Source: Aedoeadaptatus ivorii
Lineage (GTDB): Bacteria; Bacillota; Clostridia; Tissierellales; Peptoniphilaceae
Length of the DNA stretch: 64,000 nt
Direction: 5' to 3'
Assembly (NCBI RefSeq): GCF_900638585.1
Contig: NZ_LR134523.1
Location: forward strand, 1,214,501 to 1,278,500
Each line of letters opens with the position of its first letter. Within the stretch, counting starts at the first letter, position 1. Under the pieces are notes generated by a model, which saw only the letters and a program-made list of their open reading frames with translations, did no database searches and was not told the origin of the DNA. Below, in pieces: positions 46,042 through 55,074 of this stretch. A program made the translations under genes and the position numbers.

Positions 46042-46191
46042 TTATTTCGTCTCCTTATGAACCGTATGGGTCTTGCAGAATTTGCAATACTTCTTCATTT
46101 CCATACGCTCCGGCGTATTCTTCTTGTTCTTAAACGTTACGTAGTTTCTTTGTTTGCACTCGGTGCATTCCAAAGTTACGCGATCTGCCAT
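46042..46191 (-). CDS. rpmG: Large-subunit ribosomal protein L33 (bL33), zinc type
   Basis: 49 residues from the ATG at 46191 ([20 protein letters not shown]), chosen because GAGGAGGTG lies before it; the longer frame is not supported. Two CxxC pairs (CTEC, CKFC) make a zinc ribbon. It opens the secE-nusG unit. Confidence 0.95.
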   Translation of the reverse strand: MADRVTLECTECKQRNYVTFKNKKNTPERMEMKKYCKFCKTHTVHKETK

Positions 46192-46221
46192 AGGGCACCT
46201 CCTCAAAAATGGAAATAAACT

Positions 46222-46250
46222 CAATAAAAAAGTGGCTTTGAAGCCACCCT
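46222..46250 (-). terminator. Terminator-like hairpin in the rpmG leader (possible attenuator)
   Basis: On the minus strand GTGGCTT-ca-AAGCCAC then TTTTTTATT. It lies between the only clear promoter and rpmG, so transcripts must read through it. It could be a real attenuator or the end of the hemerythrin transcript. Confidence 0.65.
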
Positions 46251-46283
46251 TTCCCGGTAACCCGGATTTGGTTTACGTAGTGC

Positions 46284-46312
46284 ATTCTACCACCTGAGCG
46301 CATATTTGTCAA
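46284..46312 (-). promoter_or_regulatory. Strong promoter of the rpmG-secE-nusG-rplKA operon
   Basis: TTGACA - 17 bases - TAGAAT on the minus strand, a perfect -35 and a one-mismatch -10. The -35 overlaps the stop codon of the hemerythrin gene. Confidence 0.8.
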
Positions 46313-46878
46313 TCGGTATTGCCGCCTCCGTCGAGAATTTCTTCCCATCGAGCCAAGGCCGACAGTTGCTTTTCTTTGACCGATGCGCCTTCTTCTTCAA
46401 AGGCGCGGGTCTCGGCGTCGACCGACGCCTTTTTCTCCTCGCTCAAAGCGCGTTCGCCGAAGGGATAGACCACCTCGTTCTCCCGCGCAGCATGTGCTTC
46501 GAGCAGGCGTACGTAGGCATACAAGAGCCCGAAGATGTCCAAAAGATGCGCCGCGCTCGCCTCCGATTCATACGCGATGCGTGCCGCCTCCAGATCCCGC
46601 ACGATGCCCCGCGCCTGGTCGTGCTCGACGAGCATCCCCTGGCGCACGATTTTTTCGGCGACGTCGCCCCCGTCTTCGAGCATATAGTGAAAGAGGATCT
46701 CCTCTTCCTTGCCGTGGTGATGGGCATCGGAATAGTTCCTGATAAAGTCGATCATGCCGCTCAATTCGTCGAGAAACAAGATCTCGCCGTCCATGGCACG
46801 CAAGAGATACCGGCGAATCACCCGCGTAAAGCGCAGTATATTGTCGTGTTCCCGTACCAGCACTTCAATCCCGTACAT
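46309..46878 (-). CDS. Hemerythrin-domain protein
   Basis: 189 residues from the ATG at 46878 (MYGIEVLVREHDNILRFTRV), preceded by AGGAG. The iron-binding pattern is visible in order: REHDNIL, then DAHHHGKEEEILFHYM, LVEHDQARGIVRDL and LLEAHAARENEVVYPFGE. This is a four-helix di-iron fold that binds oxygen or handles oxygen/NO stress. Its 5' end overlaps the FAD oxidoreductase by fourteen bases, so the two are co-translated and may work together in oxygen removal. Confidence 0.9.
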   Translation of the reverse strand: MYGIEVLVREHDNILRFTRVIRRYLLRAMDGEILFLDELSGMIDFIRNYSDAHHHGKEEEILFHYMLEDGGDVAEKIVRQGMLVEHDQARGIVRDLEAARIAYESEASAAHLLDIFGLLYAYVRLLEAHAARENEVVYPFGERALSEEKKASVDAETRAFEEEGASVKEKQLSALARWEEILDGGGNTD

Positions 46879-48415
46879 AAACTTTCTCCTTTTCGATGAT
46901 TTTTTCCGCCACGCGTATGCCGTCGATGGCGGACGAAACGATGCCGCCGGCATAACCCGCGCCCTCTCCCGTAGGATATATATTCCCGTGCGAGATCGAC
47001 GCCAAACGTTTCGGGTCCCTGAGGATCCGCACCGGCGACGACGATCGCGTCTCTGGCGCCGTAAGGAGGGCGTTTTCGAGAAAGGCGGGAAATTTCTCCC
47101 CGATCTTTCGCATTCCTTCTTCGAGGAGCGTATCCACCGCTTCCGGATAGATTTCGTGAAGATCCGCCCTATAGGTGCCGGGGCGATAGGTAGGCGCCAC
47201 CGCCTCTTCCCCGCCCCTCTTCAGATATTCCGATGCGGGCATAATCGGAGCGCGATAGGAACCCGTCATCTGAAAGACCTTTTGTTCCACAGACCGCTGA
47301 AATTCCATGCCCGCCAAAACGCCCGCGCCGTATACCGACTCGTCTACGGTGGCGAGGATGGCGGCATTGGCGTTTTCGCCGCCCCGATCCTTATAGCTCA
47401 TGCCGTTGGTCACCACGCCCCCAATCTCGGAGGCCGCCGCCACCACATAGCCGCCGGGGCACATACAGAAGCTGTATACGCCGTTCTCGCCGAGCTTTTG
47501 GGTCACGGCGTATTCCGCCGGAGGGAGAAGTGCAGCCGCCTCTTTGTATTGGGCCGCATTCATCGCCTGCTGATTCTGCTCGATGCGAAAACCCACGGCA
47601 AAGGGCTTGGCCGACATAGCAAAGCCACGTTCCAGCAGCATCTCAAAGCTGTTTCGCGCCGAATGTCCCAAGGCAAGCACGCCGTAGGGCGATGCCACTT
47701 CGCCCCGAGAGGTGTGGAAGAGATATTCGCCCTCGTGTTCTTCGATATCGTCCAGGCGCTCGTTAAAGCGAAAGATCGTCCCCATCTCCTCGAGCTCTCT
47801 CCTGAGGCGCACCAATACCTTCCGAAGCGCATCGGTGCCCACATGGGGTTTTTTCTTGTAGAGCAGGCTCTCGTCTTCCGCCAGGCGCGAAAAGAGCGAA
47901 AGCACCAGGCGCCCGCGGGGGTCTTTGGAGCGGCTGGTGAGCTTGCCGTCGGAGAAGGTGCCGGCGCCTCCTTCCCCGAACTGCACATTGCTTTCGGGAT
48001 CCAGGGGACCGCCGTTCCAAAAGGCTTCGACTTTTCGGATGCGCGCCTCTACCGCATCGCCCCGCTCCAAGACGATGGCGGGCATCTTCGCCTTGGCGAG
48101 AACATAGGCGCAAAAGAGACCCGCCGGTCCCGCGCCGACGATCACCGGCCGCCGGGTCGTCTCGACGCTAGCAAAGCGATAGCCCTCGTCGTCCACGCGA
48201 AAAAGGCGCCCGCTCTCTTTGAGCGCGCGTTCGGTCTCGATGTCGACGGATGCGACGTAGCGGATCTCGCGGCCGCGGCGGGCGTCGACGGACTCCTGAT
48301 GGCGGCGGTAGCGATAGTCGCCCCCTTTGAGGCCTGTGATGCGCTCGATCTCTTTCTCGTAATGCGACGGATCCGAATCGATCGGTCGATGTAAATTGTG
48401 AATTCTGTATTTCAT
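46865..48415 (-). CDS. NAD(P)/FAD-dependent oxidoreductase (COG2509-like)
   Basis: 516 residues. A small N-terminal domain (1-85) is followed by FAD-binding PVIVGAGPAGLFCAYVLAKA near 90. NVQFGEGGAGTFSDGKLTSR near 143 and YGVLALGHSARNSFEMLLER near 245 are typical of the family, as is ISHGNIYPTGEGAGYAGGIV near the end for the second FAD contact. The family acts on an unknown substrate in the cytosol. Co-translated with the hemerythrin gene. Confidence 0.88.
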   Translation of the reverse strand: MKYRIHNLHRPIDSDPSHYEKEIERITGLKGGDYRYRRHQESVDARRGREIRYVASVDIETERALKESGRLFRVDDEGYRFASVETTRRPVIVGAGPAGLFCAYVLAKAKMPAIVLERGDAVEARIRKVEAFWNGGPLDPESNVQFGEGGAGTFSDGKLTSRSKDPRGRLVLSLFSRLAEDESLLYKKKPHVGTDALRKVLVRLRRELEEMGTIFRFNERLDDIEEHEGEYLFHTSRGEVASPYGVLALGHSARNSFEMLLERGFAMSAKPFAVGFRIEQNQQAMNAAQYKEAAALLPPAEYAVTQKLGENGVYSFCMCPGGYVVAAASEIGGVVTNGMSYKDRGGENANAAILATVDESVYGAGVLAGMEFQRSVEQKVFQMTGSYRAPIMPASEYLKRGGEEAVAPTYRPGTYRADLHEIYPEAVDTLLEEGMRKIGEKFPAFLENALLTAPETRSSSPVRILRDPKRLASISHGNIYPTGEGAGYAGGIVSSAIDGIRVAEKIIEKEKVYVRD

Positions 48416-48473
48416 ACCCCGATTATCCCCGAGGACGGCGCCGCCGTCAAGGCGACAGTTTGCCCAAAAACAG

Positions 48474-48504
48474 GAAAAGGCCTTCGCCGAAGCGAAAGCC
48501 TTAG
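48474..48504 (-). terminator. Terminator of the purine operon
   Basis: On the minus strand AAGGCTTTCGC-ttcg-GCGAAGGCCTTTTCC, about 100 bases past the purD/L stop. Directly before it on that strand is a run of nine C (nine G on the plus strand, 48504-48512). Confidence 0.8.
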
Positions 48505-48600
48505 GGGGGGGGAACCCTTACTTATGAACAATTTGATTGTACCGAGGACAGATCATCGAAGGGTGATCCCCGTGTAAAGTTTGTGTTATGAATAGCGCTT

Positions 48601-51600
48601 TTACGCCTTTTTCTTTCCCTTGATATAGTCCACGCCGGCGCGGATAATGGGCATACTCTCCATGCCGGGAACATTCTTATACAGACCCGTATCGACGCGC
48701 TCCACATGGCCCATTTTGCCCAAAATCTTTCCGTCGGGACTCAACAGTCCTTCTATATTATAGGCGCTGCCGTTGGGATTGTCGCGGTAGATAAAAGCGA
48801 TTTGATTGTCCTTTGCCAACCGCTCGGCTTCGGTTGCGCTGACCGCGAGACGTCCTTCGCCGTGGCTTATGGGGACGAGGTATTCCTCGCCCGGCTTCAG
48901 GTAGCGCAACCACGGAGAATCGTTGGTGACGACGGCGGTCTTTACCATGCGCGCCACGTGGCGGCCGTTGTCGTTAAAGGTCAAGGTCGGCGAATCTTCG
49001 GTTTGTACCCGTGCCTCTCCGTAGGGCAAATAGCCCGACTTGATCAGCGCCTGGAATCCGTTGCAGATCCCCAGTACCAGGCCGTCATTGTCCTCGAGCA
49101 GCACTTTCATCGCCGCCCGCATTTCGTCGGTGCGCAGGATATTGGCGATAAACTTCGCCGATCCGTCGGGCTCGTCGCTAAAGCTGAATCCGCCGGGGAT
49201 GGCGAAAATATCCGCTTCTTTTACCTTTTCGGCGAGGGTGCGGATGGATTCGACGGTCTCTTCGGCGCTTTGGTTGCAGAAGACAAAGACCTCCGCCTCG
49301 GCGCCCGACTCGGTAAAGACATCGGCGGTGTCGTACTCGCTATTGGTGCCGGGGAAGCAAGCGATCAACACCTTGACGTCCTCTTTTCCGTCGCGCGTGC
49401 GAATCCGCGTATCGGCGTCCGTGATTTCGGCGATGTCTTCTTTTTTCGCGTGTTTTTCCGGTGGGAAGATTTCTGCAAGCCCTTCGGTATAGGCGCGGCG
49501 CACGGCATCCACATCGAGTGCCTTGCCGTTTACGATATAGCCGGCCTCGGTGAGGGTGCCGATCTTTTCCACTTCGGCGAAGTCGGTTTCGTATTCGACG
49601 AGGATGTCGCCATACAGGGGATTGTAGAGATCGTCGAGTTCTACCGTAAAGCCCAGGTCGTTTCCGAGGGCCGAGATAACGAGGCCTGGCAGCGTACCCG
49701 CGTGGGTGACGGCGAAGGCGCTCTTTACATTGCCGCTGTGGATTTCTTTATACAGCACTTCGGCGCGCGCTTTGAATGCCTCGGCGTCGATCTTTTCGCC
49801 GTCTCGCGGCGCCGTGATGCGCCCCAATTGGTTCCCCGCCGCGGTAAAGGCGTTTCCGATCACGTCGTCTACCGCCACCGGCGCGATGGCAAAGGAGACG
49901 AGGGTCGGCGGAACGTCTTTGTCGCGGAAGGTGCCGCTCATGGAGTCCTTGCCGCCGATGGGGGGTACATCCAGATCCATGCAGGCGTCAAAGGCACCCA
50001 AGAGCGCCTTAAAGGGCTTTTGCCAGCGGGTTTCGTCTTCGCCCAGCTTCTCGAAGTATTCCTGGAAGGTGAAGTACATATCCGGAATTCTCGCGCCGGT
50101 CGCGACGAGTTTCGTCACCGATTCCCACACGGCGTAGTAGGCGCCGAAGTATTGGTTTTCGCTCAAAAACTCGGGATTGCAGCCGAAGCTCATCACACTG
50201 GCGGTGTCGCTCCGCTTGCCTTCTACGGGAATCCGCCCCGCCATGGCCTGGGTCGGGGTCATCAGATCCTTGCCGCCCAAGGGCATAAGCACGGTGCCGC
50301 GGCCCACGGTGTTGTCGAATTTTTCGATCAAATTCTTTTGGCTCACCACATTCAAGTCGCCCATGCGGGTCAGAATGTTGTCTAGATCGTAGTCGTCATA
50401 GCGGTTCAGGTAATGGCATTTTGCGTCCGCTTCCACTACGACCTTTTGTCGGCGCGCGGTCCCCGCGGTCTCGATAAAGGCGCGGTCCAATTCGGCGATC
50501 AGCACATCGCCGTAGTACATGCGCATATAGGGATCGGCGATGACTTCCGCCACGACGGTGAGTTCGAGATTTTCCTTCTTACATTCTTCTTCGAACAACG
50601 CGAGGTCTTCTTTTTCGATGACCACCGCCATCCGCTCTTGGGATTCGGAAAGGGCGATCTCACGCGGTGCGAGCCCTTCGTATTTTAAGGGCACCTTGTC
50701 GAGGTGGATCTCGAGGCCGTCGGCGAGCTCTCCGATGGCGACCGATACGCCGCCGGCGCCGAAGTCGTTACAGCGCTTGATTCTCGATGCCACTTGGGAT
50801 TTGCGGAACAGGCGCAGGAGCTTTCTTTCCATGGGGGCGTTGCCCTTTTGAACTTCCGCCGATGCGGTATACAGAGACGATGCCGTGTGTTCCTTACTGG
50901 AACCCGTGGCGCCGCCGATGCCGTCGCGGCCCGTGCGACCGCCCAAGAGCAGAATCAAATCTCCCGGTTCGGGCGTGCCGCGCCATACGTCTTTTTCCGC
51001 CACGGCGCCCACCACCGCGCCGACTTCCATGCGCTTTGCCATATAGCCGGGGTGGTAGATCTCTTCGACGAGACCTGCGGGCAGGCCGATTTGGTTGCCG
51101 TAGGAGGCGTAGCCCACCGCCGCTTCGGTGGTGATTTTCTTTTGGGGCAGTTTGTTTTCCCAGGTCTCCTCCAACGGCGTACGGGGATCCGCCGATCCGG
51201 TGACGCGCATGGCCTGATAGACAAAGGCGCGGCCGGACAGCGGGTCGCGAATACAACCGCCCAGACAGGTAGAGGCACCGCCAAAGGGTTCGATCTCGGT
51301 GGGGTGGTTGTGGGTTTCGTTCTTAAACATCAAGAGATAGGGAATGGTCTCTTTCTCTTTCGTCGCCAAATCCTCCGCCTCGATCTCGATGCAAATGGAG
51401 CAGGCATTGATCTCTTCGGATTCTTCGATATTGGTCTTGATGCCCTTCGCCTTGAGGTGCTTTACCACAATGGTGCCCAGATCCATCAAGCTGACGGGTT
51501 TGGTGCGGTTCAGCGCGGCGCGCGTGGCTTCGTAGCGTCGGAAGGCCTCTTTGATATAGGGAGCGACGCCTTCTTCGAATTCGACGTCCAACTCCGTCAA

Positions 51601-53541
51601 GAAGGTGGTGTGCCGGCAGTGGTCGGACCAATAGGTGTCGAGGATGGCGAGTTCCGTTTCGTTGATGTCGCGGCCCAGTTCCCGAAAGTGGGCTTGAATA
51701 AAGGCAAAGTCCTCGATGCTCATGGCGAGATCCCGCGCTTCGAATTGCGCCTTTAAGGTCTCTTCGTCCCAGCTCGTAAAGCCTTCGACCACGGGGTTTT
51801 CGAGATTCTTTTCGCTTTCGCTCTGCAAGGTGGTGGGCACGCCGAAGAGGCTGCCGACCCGCTGGTCGACGGGATTGACCATCACCGATACGATTTCGTC
51901 GAAGTCCCCTTCTTCCAAATCGCCGCGGAAGTCGTAGACCGTGGCGGTGGCAGAGGTCAAATGCGTGTGGCCGAAGATCGCCGTCGCCGTGTCCATCACG
52001 CCGGCATTGCGCTGGTCGTATTGGCCGGGGAGGTATTCCACCACCAGGCCGTGGTCCATTCCGGCCGCCAGGGCATAGGCGTCTTCGTCGATATAATAGC
52101 GGTCGGTGGCGGGTTCGGCGAGCACCTCCCGGGCGAGTCGATCGACTTCTTCTCGCGTCAGGCCTTCGAGGTCGTATCTCGCGTAGATCTTTACGGCATC
52201 GAGCGCGATCCCCGATTCCTCGGCGAGTTGTGCCGAAAGCGCCTTGGCGCTCTCGTCAAAGCCTTCGCGTCGCTCCACATACACGCGGCTGACTTTGGGG
52301 CCGATGTCTCGTCGTATCTGCTTGTTCTCGAATCGGATCGCATCCGCCGCGGCATACACCTTTTCCATAGCGCGGTCGAAGTCGGCATCCGTCGCGGTGA
52401 CCGTTAGCACGCGGCCGCCGTCGGTCACGAGCGCATCGCCTTCTCGTCGGGTGCCGGCGTGAAAGATCTTTACGTCCTTTGCCGCACCCAAGCCTTCGAT
52501 GGCGACGCCCTTTTCCGAAGACGCCGGGTAGCCGCCGCTCGCGAGGGTCAAAGAGACGACCTTTTGTTCGTTTTCTTTCACTTCGACTGCCCCGAGGCGT
52601 CCCTCTGCCGTGGCGCACAAGATCGTGAGCAGATCGCCGTCTAAGCGCTCGAGCACCGATTGGGTTTCGGGATCGCCGAATCGGCAGTTAAATTCCAGGA
52701 CCTGCGGCCCGTCGTTTCCGATCATGATGCCGATAAAGATCAGCCCGCGGTAGTCCATTCCATCGGCCGCAAGGCCCGCCATAAAGGGATTTACGATCGC
52801 ATCTTCGATCTCCTCCAACAAGGGCAGCGCCTCCACATTGGGAGCATAGGTACCCATACCGCCCGTATTCGGGCCGCGACCGCCTTCGTAGATGGACTTG
52901 TGGTCCTTGGCGGTAGAGAGCGCCTTAAAGTCCTTGCTGTCGCAGAAGGCGAGCAGGCTCATCTCGAAGCCTTCCAAAAATGCCTCTACCACGACCTTGT
53001 CCGATTCGAACTTGCCTTCGTCGAAGACGTCGTTTACAAAGGCCTCCACTTCCGCCTCACTGCGGACGATTTTGACACCCTTGCCGGCGGCGAGTCCGTC
53101 GGCCTTCAGCACGCAGACCCTGTCTTTTTCCAACAGATTGCGCGCCGCCTGGCGTACGGCGTCTTCGTTTTCGGTCTCTATATACGCCGCCGTCGGAATG
53201 CCGTGGCGCACGCAGAAGTCCTTGGCAAAGGCCTTGCTGCCTTCCAAACGCGCCGCCGCTTTTTTCGGCCCGAAGATCGAAAGGCCCTCCGCCTCAAAGC
53301 GGTCGACGATGCCGTCGACCAAGGGCGCCTCGGGGCCTACGACGGTAAAGTCGATTTCCATTTCTTTGGCAAAGCGCACCAAGCCGCCGATGTCTGCGGT
53401 TTCGATGGCGATATTTTCTCCGATTTCCGATGTGCCGCCGTTTCCGGGGGCAAAATAAATCTTCTCTACCTCTTTGTTCTTTGCGATGGCCGCGCCGATG
53501 GCGTGTTCTCTTCCGCCGGCGCCTACGATTAATATCTTCAC
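48601..53541 (-). CDS. PurD-PurL fusion: GAR synthetase joined to full-length FGAM synthase
   Basis: 1646 residues. Residues 1-414 are PurD: MKILIVGAGGREHAIG, the ATP-grasp part with GPEAPLVDGIVDRFEAEGL and RFGDPETQ, ending in the normal PurD end RRDIG. From 416 on is a clostridial long PurL: a PurS-like start (VSRVYVERREGFDESAKAL), the synthase core with YWSDHCRHTTF and RCNDFGAGGVSVAIGELADG, then from about 1388 a glutaminase with FPGTNSEYDT, the nucleophile in GICNGFQAL and PISHGEGRL. PurD joins glycine to phosphoribosylamine (step 2); PurL makes FGAM with glutamine (step 4). All parts look intact. GTG start after AAGGAGGAG; ten bases after purH. Confidence 0.93.
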   Translation of the reverse strand: MKILIVGAGGREHAIGAAIAKNKEVEKIYFAPGNGGTSEIGENIAIETADIGGLVRFAKEMEIDFTVVGPEAPLVDGIVDRFEAEGLSIFGPKKAAARLEGSKAFAKDFCVRHGIPTAAYIETENEDAVRQAARNLLEKDRVCVLKADGLAAGKGVKIVRSEAEVEAFVNDVFDEGKFESDKVVVEAFLEGFEMSLLAFCDSKDFKALSTAKDHKSIYEGGRGPNTGGMGTYAPNVEALPLLEEIEDAIVNPFMAGLAADGMDYRGLIFIGIMIGNDGPQVLEFNCRFGDPETQSVLERLDGDLLTILCATAEGRLGAVEVKENEQKVVSLTLASGGYPASSEKGVAIEGLGAAKDVKIFHAGTRREGDALVTDGGRVLTVTATDADFDRAMEKVYAAADAIRFENKQIRRDIGPKVSRVYVERREGFDESAKALSAQLAEESGIALDAVKIYARYDLEGLTREEVDRLAREVLAEPATDRYYIDEDAYALAAGMDHGLVVEYLPGQYDQRNAGVMDTATAIFGHTHLTSATATVYDFRGDLEEGDFDEIVSVMVNPVDQRVGSLFGVPTTLQSESEKNLENPVVEGFTSWDEETLKAQFEARDLAMSIEDFAFIQAHFRELGRDINETELAILDTYWSDHCRHTTFLTELDVEFEEGVAPYIKEAFRRYEATRAALNRTKPVSLMDLGTIVVKHLKAKGIKTNIEESEEINACSICIEIEAEDLATKEKETIPYLLMFKNETHNHPTEIEPFGGASTCLGGCIRDPLSGRAFVYQAMRVTGSADPRTPLEETWENKLPQKKITTEAAVGYASYGNQIGLPAGLVEEIYHPGYMAKRMEVGAVVGAVAEKDVWRGTPEPGDLILLLGGRTGRDGIGGATGSSKEHTASSLYTASAEVQKGNAPMERKLLRLFRKSQVASRIKRCNDFGAGGVSVAIGELADGLEIHLDKVPLKYEGLAPREIALSESQERMAVVIEKEDLALFEEECKKENLELTVVAEVIADPYMRMYYGDVLIAELDRAFIETAGTARRQKVVVEADAKCHYLNRYDDYDLDNILTRMGDLNVVSQKNLIEKFDNTVGRGTVLMPLGGKDLMTPTQAMAGRIPVEGKRSDTASVMSFGCNPEFLSENQYFGAYYAVWESVTKLVATGARIPDMYFTFQEYFEKLGEDETRWQKPFKALLGAFDACMDLDVPPIGGKDSMSGTFRDKDVPPTLVSFAIAPVAVDDVIGNAFTAAGNQLGRITAPRDGEKIDAEAFKARAEVLYKEIHSGNVKSAFAVTHAGTLPGLVISALGNDLGFTVELDDLYNPLYGDILVEYETDFAEVEKIGTLTEAGYIVNGKALDVDAVRRAYTEGLAEIFPPEKHAKKEDIAEITDADTRIRTRDGKEDVKVLIACFPGTNSEYDTADVFTESGAEAEVFVFCNQSAEETVESIRTLAEKVKEADIFAIPGGFSFSDEPDGSAKFIANILRTDEMRAAMKVLLEDNDGLVLGICNGFQALIKSGYLPYGEARVQTEDSPTLTFNDNGRHVARMVKTAVVTNDSPWLRYLKPGEEYLVPISHGEGRLAVSATEAERLAKDNQIAFIYRDNPNGSAYNIEGLLSPDGKILGKMGHVERVDTGLYKNVPGMESMPIIRAGVDYIKGKKKA

Positions 53542-53550
53542 GGCTCCTCC

Positions 53551-55074
53551 TTAATGTCTGAAGTGGCGGATGCCGGTAAACACCATGGCCATCCCCGCCT
53601 CGTTACATGCCTTTACAGAGTCCTCGTCGCGGATCGATCCGCCGGGTTGAATGACGGCGCTTACGCCCTTTTCGGCCGCTGCCTTAACGCAGTCGTCGAA
53701 GGGGAAAAACGCATCGCTCGCCAAGGACGCCCCGGCAAAGTCGCGTTCGGGATGGTGGTGGAAGATATTTTCCAGCGCCCAGATCCGGCTGGTCTCACCG
53801 CCGCCGATCCCCAATGTCTTTTTGTCCTTCACCAACACCACGGCATTGCTTCGGACGTACTTGACCACCTTCATGCCGAAGAGCAGATCCACGTTTTCCG
53901 CCGATGTCGGCGCCTTTTCCGTCACCACATCGTAGCCCTCTTCGCCGTCTGTATCGGTATCTTGAATCAACACCTTGCCCGAAGCGAGGCGCAGTTCCTT
54001 CTCCGGCGCGCCGGCTTCGTAATCCACCTTGAGCACGCGGAGATTCTTCTTTTTCGTAAAGATTTCGAGCGCTTCGGGGGTGAAGTCCTTGGCCGCGACC
54101 ACTTCCAAAAAGATCTTTACCATCTCCTCGGCACAGGCCGCATCTACCACGCCGTTAAAGGCGACGATGCCGCCGAAAATCGAGGTGTCGTCCGCCTCGA
54201 ACATCCCCTTATACGCATCGAGCGCGCTGTCTGCGAGCGCCACGCCGCAGGGGGTGGCGTGCTTTAAGCCCACGCATACGATGCCCTCTTCCTCGACGAA
54301 TTCGCCGGCGAGAGAGACCGCCGTGTTTAGGTCGTTTAAATTGTTATAGGAAAGTTCCTTGCCCTGAAACTGCTGCAGATGCGAAAAATAGCCTTCGGTC
54401 ATGGGGTCGGTATAGACCGCCGCCTTTTGATGGGGGTTTTCGCCATAGCGCAGATCGCCGTCTTTTTTGAGCCCCAGGGTAAAGGTCTTCGCCTCGGAGT
54501 TCGTGGCTTCGGCAAAATAGCGGGCGATCATCGAATCGTAATACGCCGTTAGGCTGAACGCCTTCATAGCGAGTTCGCGGCGGAGGGCCATCTGATCGCC
54601 GCCTGTGCGGATCGCTTCGAGCACTTTTTCGTAGTCCGCGGGATCGGTGACGATATAGACGTCTTTGTGGTTCTTGGCGGCGGAGCGCACCATAGACGGG
54701 CCGCCGATGTCGATGTTTTCGATCAGTTCGTCGTCGCTTTTTTTGCTTAAGTAGGTTTCTTCGAAGGGATAGAGATTCACGCAGACCAAGTCGATATCTC
54801 CGATTTCGGAGGCTCGTACCGTCTCTTTGTGTTCCGCATCGTCCCGCTTATACAGAATCCCGCCGTGCACCTTAGGGTGTAAGGTCTTTACCCGGCCGCC
54901 GAGCATTTCGGGAAATCCGGTGTAGTCCTCCACGGCGAGGGCCTCGATCCCCGCTTCTCGAATCGCCGCGAGGGTGCCGCCGGTGGACAGGATCGTAAAT
55001 CCCGCCTCTGCGAGTCCCCGGGCAAAAGATGCAATGTCGGTCTTGTCCGTTACGGACAGGAGTGCGTACTTCAT
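53551..55074 (-). CDS. purH: Bifunctional AICAR transformylase / IMP cyclohydrolase
   Basis: 507 residues. The N-terminal MGS-like cyclohydrolase (1-195) has LLSVTDKTDIASFARGL and GRVKTLHPKVHGGILYKRDD; the C-terminal transformylase has VGLKHATPCGVAL near 255 and ends SIRDEDSVKACNEAGMAM...FTGIRHFRH. It does the last two steps to IMP, with 10-formyl-THF as donor. It overlaps purN by four bases. Confidence 0.97.
   Translation of the reverse strand: MKYALLSVTDKTDIASFARGLAEAGFTILSTGGTLAAIREAGIEALAVEDYTGFPEMLGGRVKTLHPKVHGGILYKRDDAEHKETVRASEIGDIDLVCVNLYPFEETYLSKKSDDELIENIDIGGPSMVRSAAKNHKDVYIVTDPADYEKVLEAIRTGGDQMALRRELAMKAFSLTAYYDSMIARYFAEATNSEAKTFTLGLKKDGDLRYGENPHQKAAVYTDPMTEGYFSHLQQFQGKELSYNNLNDLNTAVSLAGEFVEEEGIVCVGLKHATPCGVALADSALDAYKGMFEADDTSIFGGIVAFNGVVDAACAEEMVKIFLEVVAAKDFTPEALEIFTKKKNLRVLKVDYEAGAPEKELRLASGKVLIQDTDTDGEEGYDVVTEKAPTSAENVDLLFGMKVVKYVRSNAVVLVKDKKTLGIGGGETSRIWALENIFHHHPERDFAGASLASDAFFPFDDCVKAAAEKGVSAVIQPGGSIRDEDSVKACNEAGMAMVFTGIRHFRH

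Noticed and set aside
46255-46305. A stretch resembling a tRNA D-arm (GCTCAGGTGGTAGA) near rpmG
   Set aside because: No acceptor stem, T-arm or CCA-end structure can be drawn. The stretch is the spacer and -10 of a TTGACA-N17-TAGAAT promoter.
46754-48394. A 546-codon open frame on the plus strand, antisense to the FAD oxidoreductase
   Set aside because: It mirrors the minus-strand gene, has no ribosome site or family motifs, and the minus-strand protein carries clear FAD signatures. Long antisense frames are common in GC-rich codon usage here.
48706-50385. A 559-codon open frame antisense to the purL part of the PurD-PurL gene
   Set aside because: Shadow frame in GC-rich sequence; no motifs, while the opposite strand is an intact PurL.
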